Assembly: GCA_016931015.1 (NCBI GenBank)
Contig: JAFGFP010000019.1
Span: 1-13,165, forward strand
Reading direction: 5' to 3'
DNA from: Dehalococcoidales bacterium
GTDB lineage: Bacteria > Chloroflexota > Dehalococcoidia > Dehalococcoidales > UBA5760
DNA length: 13,165 nt
The stretch's first letter is position 1. Each line of letters opens with the position of its first letter. The notes beneath the pieces were generated by a model that saw only the letters and a list, made by a program, of their open reading frames with translations, made no database searches and had not been told where the DNA came from. Made by a program: the position numbers and the translations under genes. Below are positions 1-6,003 of this stretch, piece after piece.

Positions 1-1044
1 GATGGAGAGGAGGGCGCTCTCAATCTGAGTCGGGAAGACGTTCACCCCGCGGATGATAAGCATATCATCGGTGCGCCCGCAGACCTTGGACATGCGCACG
101 AAGGTGCGCCCGCAGGGGCACTTATCGGCATGCAGGGTAACCAGGTCGTGGGTGCGGAAGCGTATTACCGGCAGGGCCTCCTTGGTGAGGGTGGTCAGCA
201 CCAGTTCGCCCTGCTTGCCGTAGGGCAGCGGCTGCCCGCTGGCCGGGTCGACTATCTCGGGCAGGAAGTGGTCTTCCCAGATGTGCATCCCCTGCTTGTG
301 CTGGCACTCGCAGCTTACCCCGGGCCCGACGAGCTCGGTGAGCCCGTAGTTATCGATGGCGCTGATACCGACCTTGGCTTCGATTTCCTGCCGCATCTTC
401 TCCGTCCACGGCTCGGCCCCTAAGATGCCGACCCGGAGCTGGCTGGCGGTAAGGTCGATACCCATCTCCAGCGCTGTCTCGGCCAGTATCAGGGCGTAAG
501 ACGGGGTGCTGGTAAGCACGGTGGTGCCCAGGTCCTGAATGAGCATGAGCTGGCGTTTGGTGTTACCCACCGAGGCCGGAATGACCGTCGCCCCCAGCTT
601 TTCGCCTCCGTAGTGGTAGCCCAATCCCCCGGTGAACAGGCCGTAGCTGTAGACGTTCTGGATGATGTCGCCCTTGTGCACCCCGGCCGAGACCAGGTTA
701 CGCGCAATCAGGTTGGCCCAGGTGTCGATGTCGCCGGCGCTGTAGGGGGCGATTATCGGCTTGCCCGTGGTGCCGGAAGAGGCGTGTACCCTGATTACCT
801 CGGAGAGCGGCCCGGCCATCAAGCCGAGGGGGTAGTTATCCCGGAAGTCGCTCTTGCTGGTGAAGGGTAGCCGGGCGACGTCGTCCAGGGACTTAACGTC
901 GTCGGGGGTTATGCCCGCCTCCTGAAACCTGGCGTGGTAGAAGGGAACCTTACTGTAGACACGTTCTACCTGTGCCTTAAGTCGCTCGAGCTGAAGCTTG
1001 GCCAGCTCCGGGCGCGGCATCGTCTCGTACTGGGGTTGCCACAT
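1..1044 (-). CDS. paaK: Phenylacetate-CoA ligase (AMP-forming), 3' end outside window
   Basis: Adenylating ligase that makes phenylacetyl-CoA, or a related aryl-acetyl-CoA, from the free acid, ATP and CoA in the cytoplasm. The 348 visible residues start [10 protein letters not shown]. They carry the ATP-binding P-loop SSGTTGKP (residues 89-96), the adenylation motif NYGLTE (232-237), CPCGR and the hinge segment [13 protein letters not shown] (323-335). The family is about 430 residues long, so roughly the last 80 residues (AMP-binding C-terminal domain) lie beyond the left edge. The ATG at 1044 is preceded by AGGAGG at 1058-1063, with a rather long 13-nt spacing. It sits 122 bp behind the GYD-domain gene on the same strand and probably shares its promoter. 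It is divergent from iorAB, a pairing expected for aryl-acid metabolism. The exact acid used cannot be read from the sequence; phenylacetate, indoleacetate and hydroxyphenylacetate are all possible. Confidence 0.93.
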   Translation of the reverse strand, partial: MWQPQYETMPRPELAKLQLERLKAQVERVYSKVPFYHARFQEAGITPDDVKSLDDVARLPFTSKSDFRDNYPLGLMAGPLSEVIRVHASSGTTGKPIIAPYSAGDIDTWANLIARNLVSAGVHKGDIIQNVYSYGLFTGGLGYHYGGEKLGATVIPASVGNTKRQLMLIQDLGTTVLTSTPSYALILAETALEMGIDLTASQLRVGILGAEPWTEKMRQEIEAKVGISAIDNYGLTELVGPGVSCECQHKQGMHIWEDHFLPEIVDPASGQPLPYGKQGELVLTTLTKEALPVIRFRTHDLVTLHADKCPCGRTFVRMSKVCGRTDDMLIIRGVNVFPTQIESALLSI

Positions 1045-1079
1045 CGCTATCTATCTGCCTCCTCTCGTCGCGGCGGGAA

Positions 1080-1091
1080 TGTCCCGGGACA
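1080..1091. repeat. 12-bp perfect palindrome upstream of paaK
   Basis: TGTCCCGGGACA is a perfect 12-bp palindrome, 36 bp upstream of the paaK start codon in the short gap behind the GYD-domain gene. It could be an operator for a dimeric regulator or a small hairpin in the transcript. In GC-rich DNA it may also be chance. No clear separate paaK promoter was seen in the gap. Confidence 0.35.
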
Positions 1092-1166
1092 CGGGCGGGC
1101 AAGTCTTAGCGTCTATCGGGTTTATCCTGCCTTGAGTCCGGTGGTGGGGGTGGCTTGCCGAGCCGG

Positions 1167-1469
1167 CTACCAAGGTGTTTCCTTTTTCTTCAGGGCCGCG
1201 ATGAGGTCGTCAAGCTTCATCGCCGCCATGGTCAGGGTCTGCATGGTTCCTTTGCCGCTGAGTCGGGTGGCCAGCCGGGCGACCGCCTCGTTACTCGGCG
1301 CTTCCAGAATGCTGACGAAGTCGTACTGCCCCAGCAGGGCGTACTGGGCCAGAATCTTGACCCCCATGTACTCCACCTCTTTATTAATCTCCTTTAAGTT
1401 TTCCGGGTCTTCGTCGGTGGCTTTCCGGCCGGCATCGGTGAGACTGGTAAGCATCACATAGACAGACAT
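1167..1469 (-). CDS. GYD-domain protein
   Basis: Small 100-residue protein of the GYD family (Pfam GYD, PF08734), recognised from the pattern MSVYVMLTSLTDAGRK near the start and GVKILAQYALLGQYDFVSILEAP in the middle. The GQYD stretch gives the family its name. The fold is a ferredoxin-like alpha/beta dimer. The biochemical role is not established, although such genes often sit beside metabolic operons. The length is typical, and there is no signal peptide or membrane segment, so it is probably cytosolic. The ATG at 1469 has a strong AGGAGG at 1475-1480, 5 nt upstream. It is the first gene after the minus-strand promoter at 1505-1535 and probably forms one transcript with paaK. A regulatory or ligand-sensing role for the aryl-CoA genes is only a guess. 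Confidence 0.85.
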   Translation of the reverse strand: MSVYVMLTSLTDAGRKATDEDPENLKEINKEVEYMGVKILAQYALLGQYDFVSILEAPSNEAVARLATRLSGKGTMQTLTMAAMKLDDLIAALKKKETPW

Positions 1470-1504
1470 GGCTACCTCCTCATAGCGGGGCTCCTTAACT
1501 ATAT

Positions 1505-1535
1505 ATTATGTGGGTCTGGGCTACCTGTTTGTCAA
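1505..1535 (-). promoter_or_regulatory. Sigma70-type promoter for the GYD-paaK unit
   Basis: Read on the minus strand there is a perfect -35 box TTGACA (1530-1535), a 19-bp spacer and a -10 box CATAAT (1505-1510, 5 of 6 matches). The predicted start of transcription is near 1498, giving a leader of about 28 nt that contains the strong ribosome site of the GYD gene. The spacer is at the long end of the accepted range. Confidence 0.6.
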
Positions 1536-1583
1536 TAAGGCGGCGGGACTGACCCGGCATTGCAGCCAGCGTCTGTGGGAGCA

Positions 1584-1612
1584 TTCGTAGCAAGGCTGGG
1601 TTGTGTTATAAT
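1584..1612 (+). promoter_or_regulatory. Extended -10 promoter for the iorAB operon
   Basis: TGTTATAAT at 1604-1612 is a perfect extended -10 element (TGnTATAAT). A weak -35 (TTCGTA, 1584-1589, 3 of 6) lies 17 bp upstream. The predicted transcription start is about 1618-1620, downstream of the first possible ATG (1615) and 4-6 nt before the second (1624). This favours the second start and near-leaderless translation of iorA. Confidence 0.6.
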
Positions 1613-1623
1613 ATATGGCGGAA

Positions 1624-3444
1624 ATGATAAAGCTACTGTCTGGGAATGAGGCCCTAGCCCTGGGAGCCTACCACGCCGGTGTCGAAGTGGCCGCTGCCTA
1701 TCCCGGAACCCCGAGTACCGAGATACTTGAGTCCATAGCCCGCTTTGACGATATCTATGCCGAGTGGTCGACCAACGAGAAAGTGGCGATGGAGGTGGCC
1801 CTGGGTGCCTCCTACGCCGGGGTGCGCGCGCTGGTCTCCATGAAGCACGTCGGGCTTAACGTGGCCAGCGACCCCTTTATCGCCGCCTCGACCACCGGGG
1901 TCGGGGCCGGTATGGTGGTGGTTACCGCCGACGACCCCGGGATGCACAGCTCCCAGAATGAACAGGACAGCCGCCACTATGCCCGGCTGGCTAAGGTGCC
2001 TGTGCTCGAACCCGGCGACAGCCAGGAGGCTTACGAGCTCATGGCCCACGCCTTCGATATTAGCGAGAAGTTCGATACCCCGGTGCTGGTGCGCCTGACC
2101 ACCCGCCTCTCCCACTCCAAGTCGGTGGTCAAGACCGACCGGGAGCGGGTGGTGCCGGATAGAACGGTGGGTTTCCAGCGTGACGTGGCCAAGCGAGTCA
2201 TGGTGCCGGCTTATGCCCGGCTCAGGCACCCGGCGGTGGAGGAGCGCCTGCTTAAACTGGCGACCTTCGCCGAGACTATGCCCCTAAACCAGGTGCTCTG
2301 GGGCGACCGGGGCCTGGGGGTGATAAGTAGCAGCGTTGCCTACCAGTACGCCCGAGAGGTGCTTCCCCGGGTTTCCTTCCTCAAGCTGGGCATGGTCTAT
2401 CCCCTGCCTGAGAACCTGATCCGCTACTTCGCGGTTCAGGTTGATAGACTAGTTGTTATCGAGGAGCTGGACCCGTTCCTCGAGGAGAGCATCCGGGCGA
2501 TGGGCATTAGTGTTATGGGTAAGGAGTTCATTCCCCGGGTGGGCGAGCTGAACCCGGATATCATCGAGGACGGGCTGCGCCGTATCGGCCTCTTGAATGA
2601 GGCGGTGGCACCGCCGGGGCTGAAGATAACTCCGGGGCTGCCCAAGCGCCCGCCGCTCTTGTGTCCGGGCTGTCCCCACGCCGGGTTTTTCTTCGTTATC
2701 AGCCGTCTGGGGAAGCGTTCCCGGACACCGAAGTCCCGGGGTAAGACGGCTGGCGAGACGGGGCTGGTCATTACCGGCGACATCGGCTGCTACACCCTGG
2801 GGGCCTATCCCCCCCTTAACGCCATGGATACCTGCGCCTGTATGGGGGCCAGTATCGGGCAGGCGCTGGGCATGGCTAAAGCAGGTACCTCGCAGCGGGT
2901 GGTGGCCGTTATCGGGGACTCCACCTTCCTCCACTCCGGGATTACCCCGCTGGTGGACGCCGTCTATAACGGGGGAAATATGACGGTGGTTATCCTGGAT
3001 AACGGGACGACGGCCATGACCGGCCACCAGCATCACCCGGGCACCGGCGTCTCGGCGCAGGGTAAGGAGGCCCGGGCGGTAAAACTGGAGGACATCGTCC
3101 GGGGGGTGGGGGTTGACGATGTCAGGGTGGTCAGCGCTTTTAATATCCGAGACATCAGGAATGCCCTGCGGAGCTCTCTGGATAGCCCCGGGCTTTCCGT
3201 AATTATCGTCCGCGGCCCCTGCGCGGTGCGTGCTCCAAAGCAGGCCCGGCCCCGGGTCATCAATGCCGAGAAGTGTAACCAGTGCCAGCTCTGTCTCCTC
3301 ATCGGCTGCCCTGCCATTCGCCGGGAGGGCGAGCGGATTTACATCGACCCCGCTTCCTGTGTCGGTGATGCCTGTGGCCTCTGCGAGCAGGTCTGCCCGC
3401 AGCAGGCGATAGCCCCACAGTCCGGGGTGGCCGTTCCGGCCTGA
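1624..3444 (+). CDS. iorA: Indolepyruvate ferredoxin oxidoreductase, alpha subunit
   Basis: Large subunit of the TPP- and Fe-S-dependent enzyme that converts aryl-2-oxo acids, CoA and oxidised ferredoxin to aryl-acetyl-CoA, CO2 and reduced ferredoxin. Numbered from the ATG at 1615 (609 residues), the N-terminal TPP pyrimidine-type domain has SGNEALALGAYHAGV and AYPGTPSTEI (9-37) and a conserved Glu at 55. The TPP-binding domain has CPGCPHAG (350-357), GDIGCYTLGA (388-397) and GDS...N (434-463). A C-terminal ferredoxin domain has Cys 554, 557, 560 and 565 followed by 582, 587, 590 and 594. I choose the ATG at 1624 because the family usually begins at the MxKLLSGNEA motif, and the promoter predicts a transcript starting at about 1619. 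Neither start has a good ribosome site. First gene of iorA-iorB-aminotransferase-thioesterase, 29 bp ahead of iorB. The second Fe-S motif is CX4CX2CX3CP rather than CX2C-type. Confidence 0.95.
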   Translation: MIKLLSGNEALALGAYHAGVEVAAAYPGTPSTEILESIARFDDIYAEWSTNEKVAMEVALGASYAGVRALVSMKHVGLNVASDPFIAASTTGVGAGMVVVTADDPGMHSSQNEQDSRHYARLAKVPVLEPGDSQEAYELMAHAFDISEKFDTPVLVRLTTRLSHSKSVVKTDRERVVPDRTVGFQRDVAKRVMVPAYARLRHPAVEERLLKLATFAETMPLNQVLWGDRGLGVISSSVAYQYAREVLPRVSFLKLGMVYPLPENLIRYFAVQVDRLVVIEELDPFLEESIRAMGISVMGKEFIPRVGELNPDIIEDGLRRIGLLNEAVAPPGLKITPGLPKRPPLLCPGCPHAGFFFVISRLGKRSRTPKSRGKTAGETGLVITGDIGCYTLGAYPPLNAMDTCACMGASIGQALGMAKAGTSQRVVAVIGDSTFLHSGITPLVDAVYNGGNMTVVILDNGTTAMTGHQHHPGTGVSAQGKEARAVKLEDIVRGVGVDDVRVVSAFNIRDIRNALRSSLDSPGLSVIIVRGPCAVRAPKQARPRVINAEKCNQCQLCLLIGCPAIRREGERIYIDPASCVGDACGLCEQVCPQQAIAPQSGVAVPA

Positions 3445-3473
3445 AGGGCCGTACGAATTTAGGTAGTGGATTT

Positions 3474-4142
3474 ATGATGAAGAAGTTTGACCTGCTTGTT
3501 ACCGGGGTGGGGGGCCAGGGGGTTATCCTGGCCAGTAATATCATCGGCGAGGTGGCCCTGGCCGCCGGCTACGACGTCAAAAAGACCGACACCTTGGGCA
3601 TGGCCCAGCGGGGCGGCAGCGTCGTCAGCCACGTGCGCCTGGGTCGCGGGGTCTATTCCCCACTGATTAAGGCGGGCGAAGTTGACATAATGTTGGCCTT
3701 CGAGAAGCTGGAGGCGGCTCGCTGGAGTCACTATCTCCACCCCGGGGCGGTAGCCGTCGTTAACAACTATGCCCAGTTTCCGCTGTCGGTTAACCTGGGC
3801 GACGAGACTTACCCCGGTGACGACGAAATAGTAAACATTTTGAAACGTAGTACGAAGCGTATCTACCTCATCGACGCTACCAGCCGGGTCGAGGCGCTGG
3901 GCAACTTGAGGACGCTTAACGTCTTTCTGCTGGGGTGTGCTTCGGTCTTTCTCCCGCTCAAGATTCGGGTGTGGCAGGATATTATCTCGCAGCGGGTGCC
4001 CCCCGGCGTGCAGAAGCTCAATATCACCGCCTTTAACCGGGGCAGAAAGGAAATGCGGCGTGTCTATCTCCGACAGAGTGCGACAGAGCATGGCGCAGGG
4101 GTCGTGGATACGGAGGATGTTCGAGGAGGGAGCCGAGCTTAA
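3474..4142 (+). CDS. iorB: Indolepyruvate ferredoxin oxidoreductase, beta subunit
   Basis: Small catalytic partner of IorA (pyruvate/2-oxo acid oxidoreductase gamma-type domain), 222 residues. The nucleotide-fold glycine motif GVGGQGVILASNIIGE (about residues 11-26) and KTDTLGMAQRGGSVVSHVRLG (37-58) are characteristic. It starts at ATGATG 3474/3477 behind AGGT at 3461-3464, 29 bp after iorA. The usual domain appears to end near ITAFNRGRKEM (about residue 195). The remaining 25 or so residues, RVYLRQSATEHG onward, are read out of frame over the start of the aminotransferase gene and do not look like family sequence. The subunit is therefore slightly longer than the usual 190-200 residues, with an overprinted tail. 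It is expected to act as an IorAB complex in the cytoplasm. Confidence 0.94.
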   Translation: MMKKFDLLVTGVGGQGVILASNIIGEVALAAGYDVKKTDTLGMAQRGGSVVSHVRLGRGVYSPLIKAGEVDIMLAFEKLEAARWSHYLHPGAVAVVNNYAQFPLSVNLGDETYPGDDEIVNILKRSTKRIYLIDATSRVEALGNLRTLNVFLLGCASVFLPLKIRVWQDIISQRVPPGVQKLNITAFNRGRKEMRRVYLRQSATEHGAGVVDTEDVRGGSRA

Positions 4143-5247
4143 GGAGAAGCACGGTGCCGGGAACGTCGCCGACCTCTCCCTGGGTAATCCGGTGACCGAG
4201 CCCCCCGCCGAGTTCCACCGAGAGCTTAAGCGGCTGGTGGAGAACCCGCCCGCCGGGATGCACCGCTACATGGCTAACGCCGGTTACGCCGAGACCCGGG
4301 CGGCGGTGGCCGCGCAGCTTTCCCGGGAGGCTGGCATTTCTTTCACCCAGGACGAGGTGGTGATGACCTGCGGCGCCGCCGGCGCCCTGAACGTAGTGTT
4401 GAAAACGGTACTGGACCCGGGCGACGAGGTAATCATCTTTGCCCCCTATTTCCCGGAGTACCTGAGCTATATCGAAAATCACGGCGGGGTGGCCCGGGTT
4501 TTAGCCGCTGGCGAGCGGTTTATCCCCTCTCTGGATACCATCGCGGGTGCCCTGGGGGAGAAGACCCGGGCGGTAGTGATAAACTCCCCCAACAACCCGA
4601 CCGGGGTGGTCTACCGCGAGGATTTTATATGCGAGCTCGGGAGGTTGCTCCATGACGGGTCGGCCCGGCTCGGAAGGCAGATATTCCTCATCAGCGACGA
4701 AGCCTACCGGCGCATCATCTACGACGGCTTGAAGTACCCCTACATCTGGCCCCACTACGAACAGAGCGTGGTCGTTACCTCACATTCTAAAGACCTGGCG
4801 CTAGCCGGGGAGCGCATCGGCTATATCGCCGTCCATCCTGATTGCTGCCAGCGTGAGGAGCTGGTGGCGGGGCTTATCCACTGCAACCGGGTTCTGGGCT
4901 ACGTTAACGCCCCGGCCCTGATGCAGCACCTGGTGCGGCAGTTGCAGGCGGTGACGGTCGATATTGCCGACTATCAGAAAAAGCGGGACTTCATGTATCA
5001 GAACCTGGCTGGCATGGGCTATTCGCTGGTGAAGCCGGGTGGGGCCTTCTACCTGTTCCCCCGCTCGCCGCTGGAAGACGACGTCGCTTTCGTCAGGGGC
5101 TTACAGCAGCACCTGGTGCTGACCGTGCCCGGGCGCGGTTTCGGGACGCCGGGCTATTTCCGGATTGCCTACTGCGTTGATGATAAGACGCTTGAGTGTT
5201 CTCTGGACGGCTTTCGCCGGGCGGCCCGGGAGTTTAAACTAAGTTAG
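4060..5247 (+). CDS. PLP-dependent class I/II aminotransferase
   Basis: Fold type I aminotransferase of 395 residues, which transfers the amino group between an amino acid and a 2-oxo acid. Motifs numbered from the GTG at 4060: NNPTG (178-182), DEAYR (213-217), the PLP Schiff-base lysine in SHSKDLALAGERIG (Lys 244, phosphate-binding Arg 252), and the substrate carboxylate Arg in YFRIAY (Arg 368). The GTG start is chosen because VSISDRVRQS...SWIRRMFEEGAELK matches the usual start of this subfamily, and AGAAAGG sits 9 nt upstream. The ATG at 4090 is the alternative. The start lies 83 nt inside iorB in another frame, so translation is likely coupled. Beside iorAB, the probable substrates are aromatic or branched amino acids, giving the 2-oxo acid for IorAB or receiving it in the reverse direction. 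Aspartate or alanine specificity cannot be excluded. Confidence 0.92.
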   Translation: MSISDRVRQSMAQGSWIRRMFEEGAELKEKHGAGNVADLSLGNPVTEPPAEFHRELKRLVENPPAGMHRYMANAGYAETRAAVAAQLSREAGISFTQDEVVMTCGAAGALNVVLKTVLDPGDEVIIFAPYFPEYLSYIENHGGVARVLAAGERFIPSLDTIAGALGEKTRAVVINSPNNPTGVVYREDFICELGRLLHDGSARLGRQIFLISDEAYRRIIYDGLKYPYIWPHYEQSVVVTSHSKDLALAGERIGYIAVHPDCCQREELVAGLIHCNRVLGYVNAPALMQHLVRQLQAVTVDIADYQKKRDFMYQNLAGMGYSLVKPGGAFYLFPRSPLEDDVAFVRGLQQHLVLTVPGRGFGTPGYFRIAYCVDDKTLECSLDGFRRAAREFKLS

Positions 5248-5285
5248 TCCCCGGGGCTTACGGCCATTCTTAAGGAAGGAGAGCT

Positions 5286-5726
5286 ATGGACAAGATGTTG
5301 CAGGGAAAAGAAGAGGTATCGCCGGATATTACCGAGTTAAAGGCCAAGGGTGGCAGCGAGCCCATTGCTTCCTTCCTGGGGATGAAGCTTGAGGAGCTCA
5401 GTCCGGGCTACGCTAAGGTCGCTATGAAGCTTAAACCGGAGTACCGGAACTTTAACGGATTGACCTTCGGGGGAATCATCATGGCGGTGGCCGACCAGGC
5501 GTTTGCCTACGGCTCCAACTCGCTTTCCTACCCTAGCCTGGCTTCCCAGTTCAACATTCATTTCGTGGCCGGGGCCGGGGTGGGTGACGAGCTTATCGCC
5601 GAGTGCCGGGTGGTCAGGAGCGGGCGGCGGGTCGGTATCTCCGAGATAGTGGTCACTAATCAGGATGGTAAGCTCATCGCTAAGGCTACCGGCACCACTA
5701 TCCCGGTGGCCGAAAAAGGCCGCTAG
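5286..5726 (+). CDS. PaaI-like hotdog-fold acyl-CoA thioesterase
   Basis: A 146-residue hotdog-fold thioesterase of the PaaI/4HBT type, which hydrolyses (aryl)acyl-CoA to free acid and CoA, probably as a tetramer in the cytoplasm. The core helix motif is FNGLTFGGIIMAVADQAFAYGSNS, with the candidate catalytic Asp at residue 70. PaaI proteins usually have HGG where this has FGG (61-63). The substrate-facing strand QFNIHFVAGAGVGDELIAECRVV follows. The first 22 residues or so precede the fold and are rich in charged residues. The ATG at 5286 has a strong AAGGAGAG site just upstream. It is the last gene of the ior operon, 38 bp after the aminotransferase. It may rescue CoA from stalled or toxic aryl-CoA. 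No terminator is seen directly after it. Confidence 0.87.
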   Translation: MDKMLQGKEEVSPDITELKAKGGSEPIASFLGMKLEELSPGYAKVAMKLKPEYRNFNGLTFGGIIMAVADQAFAYGSNSLSYPSLASQFNIHFVAGAGVGDELIAECRVVRSGRRVGISEIVVTNQDGKLIAKATGTTIPVAEKGR

Positions 5727-5741
5727 GTAAGCTCTCGGCTA

Positions 5742-5769
5742 TTGACAGGGACGAGCGGGTTATGATACC
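5742..5769 (+). promoter_or_regulatory. Possible promoter for the leader RNA and acyl-CoA ligase-liv operon
   Basis: A perfect -35 hexamer TTGACA (5742-5747) is followed after 16 bp by GATACC (5764-5769, 3 of 6 matches). TATGAT at 5761-5766 is a better -10 hexamer, but it is only 13 bp away, too close for sigma70. Use of GATACC predicts a transcription start near 5776, immediately before the first hairpin of the leader. The weak -10 makes this uncertain. Confidence 0.35.
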
Positions 5770-5777
5770 CTCTCTAC

Positions 5778-5810
5778 ATATCAAATTGAGGGTCGAGACA
5801 GATTTGATAT
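5778..5810. repeat. Perfect 9-bp inverted repeat
   Basis: ATATCAAAT (5778-5786) and ATTTGATAT (5802-5810) are exact reverse complements separated by 15 nt. It is either the 5' hairpin of the leader RNA, abutting helix P1 at 5811, or a DNA operator just downstream of the proposed promoter. The AT-rich arms stand out from the GC-rich surroundings. Confidence 0.6.
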
Positions 5811-5956
5811 TCGCTACCAGCAAGCGGCAGTGGAGAACGACAAAATTCGTCTTTACCGGGCGCACTAAGGTGCGCTTGGGGGGTAGGGTATGAAATCTGG
5901 TTAGCGAGCTGAAGGTATTGTAATCATATAGTCCGAATTCGAGATGTTATGGAATA

Positions 5957-5979
5957 CCTCCCCAAGCGGGGGGTTTTTT
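5957..5979 (+). terminator. Intrinsic terminator in the leader of the acyl-CoA ligase-liv operon
   Basis: CCTCCCC (5957-5963), loop AAGC and GGGGGG (5968-5973) form a strong GC hairpin of 6-7 bp including one G-U pair, followed by six T residues (5974-5979). It ends 24 bp before the proposed ATG of the acyl-CoA ligase, so it can control that operon. It also shows that the in-frame ATG at 5944 is unlikely to be the real start. Confidence 0.8.
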
Positions 5980-6003
5980 ATTACCCGAATCCAGGGTCTG
6001 AGG

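Larger units (their letters stand above)
5776..5985 (+). ncRNA. Structured leader RNA, candidate riboswitch or attenuator
   Basis: About 205 nt of non-coding leader that folds on inspection into a gene-control device. P0: ATATCAAAT (5778-5786) pairs perfectly with 5802-5810. P1: 5811-5820 pairs with 5897-5907, 10 bp with one bulged U, closing a multibranch region. P3 inside it: 5856-5865 pairs with 5870-5879, 10 bp with loop UAAG. Antiterminator: GCUUGGGGGG (5874-5883) is complementary over 10 bp to CUCCCCAAGC (5958-5967), which holds the 5' arm and loop of the terminator. AGGUAUU (5913-5919) also pairs with AAUACCU (5953-5959). P3 and the antiterminator both need 5874-5879, and the antiterminator and terminator both need 5958-5963. 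I find no T-box AGGGUGGNACCGCG sequence and cannot match it to common riboswitches from memory. It precedes the acyl-CoA ligase-liv operon. Confidence 0.6.

Noticed and set aside
3937..4059. Extension of the aminotransferase to the ATG at 3937
   Set aside because: It would overlap iorB by more than 200 nt. The extra Arg/Ser/Pro/Cys-rich residues look like an out-of-frame reading of iorB. Family sequence begins at about 4060.
5761..5766. TATGAT as -10 box of the TTGACA at 5742
   Set aside because: The spacer is only 13 bp, outside the working range of sigma70 promoters.
5762..5893. 43-codon ORF (ATG 5762, stop TGA 5891-5893) inside the leader, as a possible leader peptide
   Set aside because: No Shine-Dalgarno sequence, no run of one amino acid's codons, and the ATG lies upstream of the predicted transcript start near 5776. 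It should be reconsidered if transcription starts earlier, since its stop is 3 bases before the P1 3' arm.
5776..5985. T-box leader sensing a branched-chain tRNA
   Set aside because: The conserved AGGGUGGNACCGCG antiterminator bulge sequence is absent, so a classical T-box is not supported, although the terminator/antiterminator logic is similar.
5944..6003. Extension of the acyl-CoA ligase N-terminus to the ATG at 5944
   Set aside because: This stretch is the terminator hairpin and T run. The residues it would encode are not family-like and there is no ribosome site.
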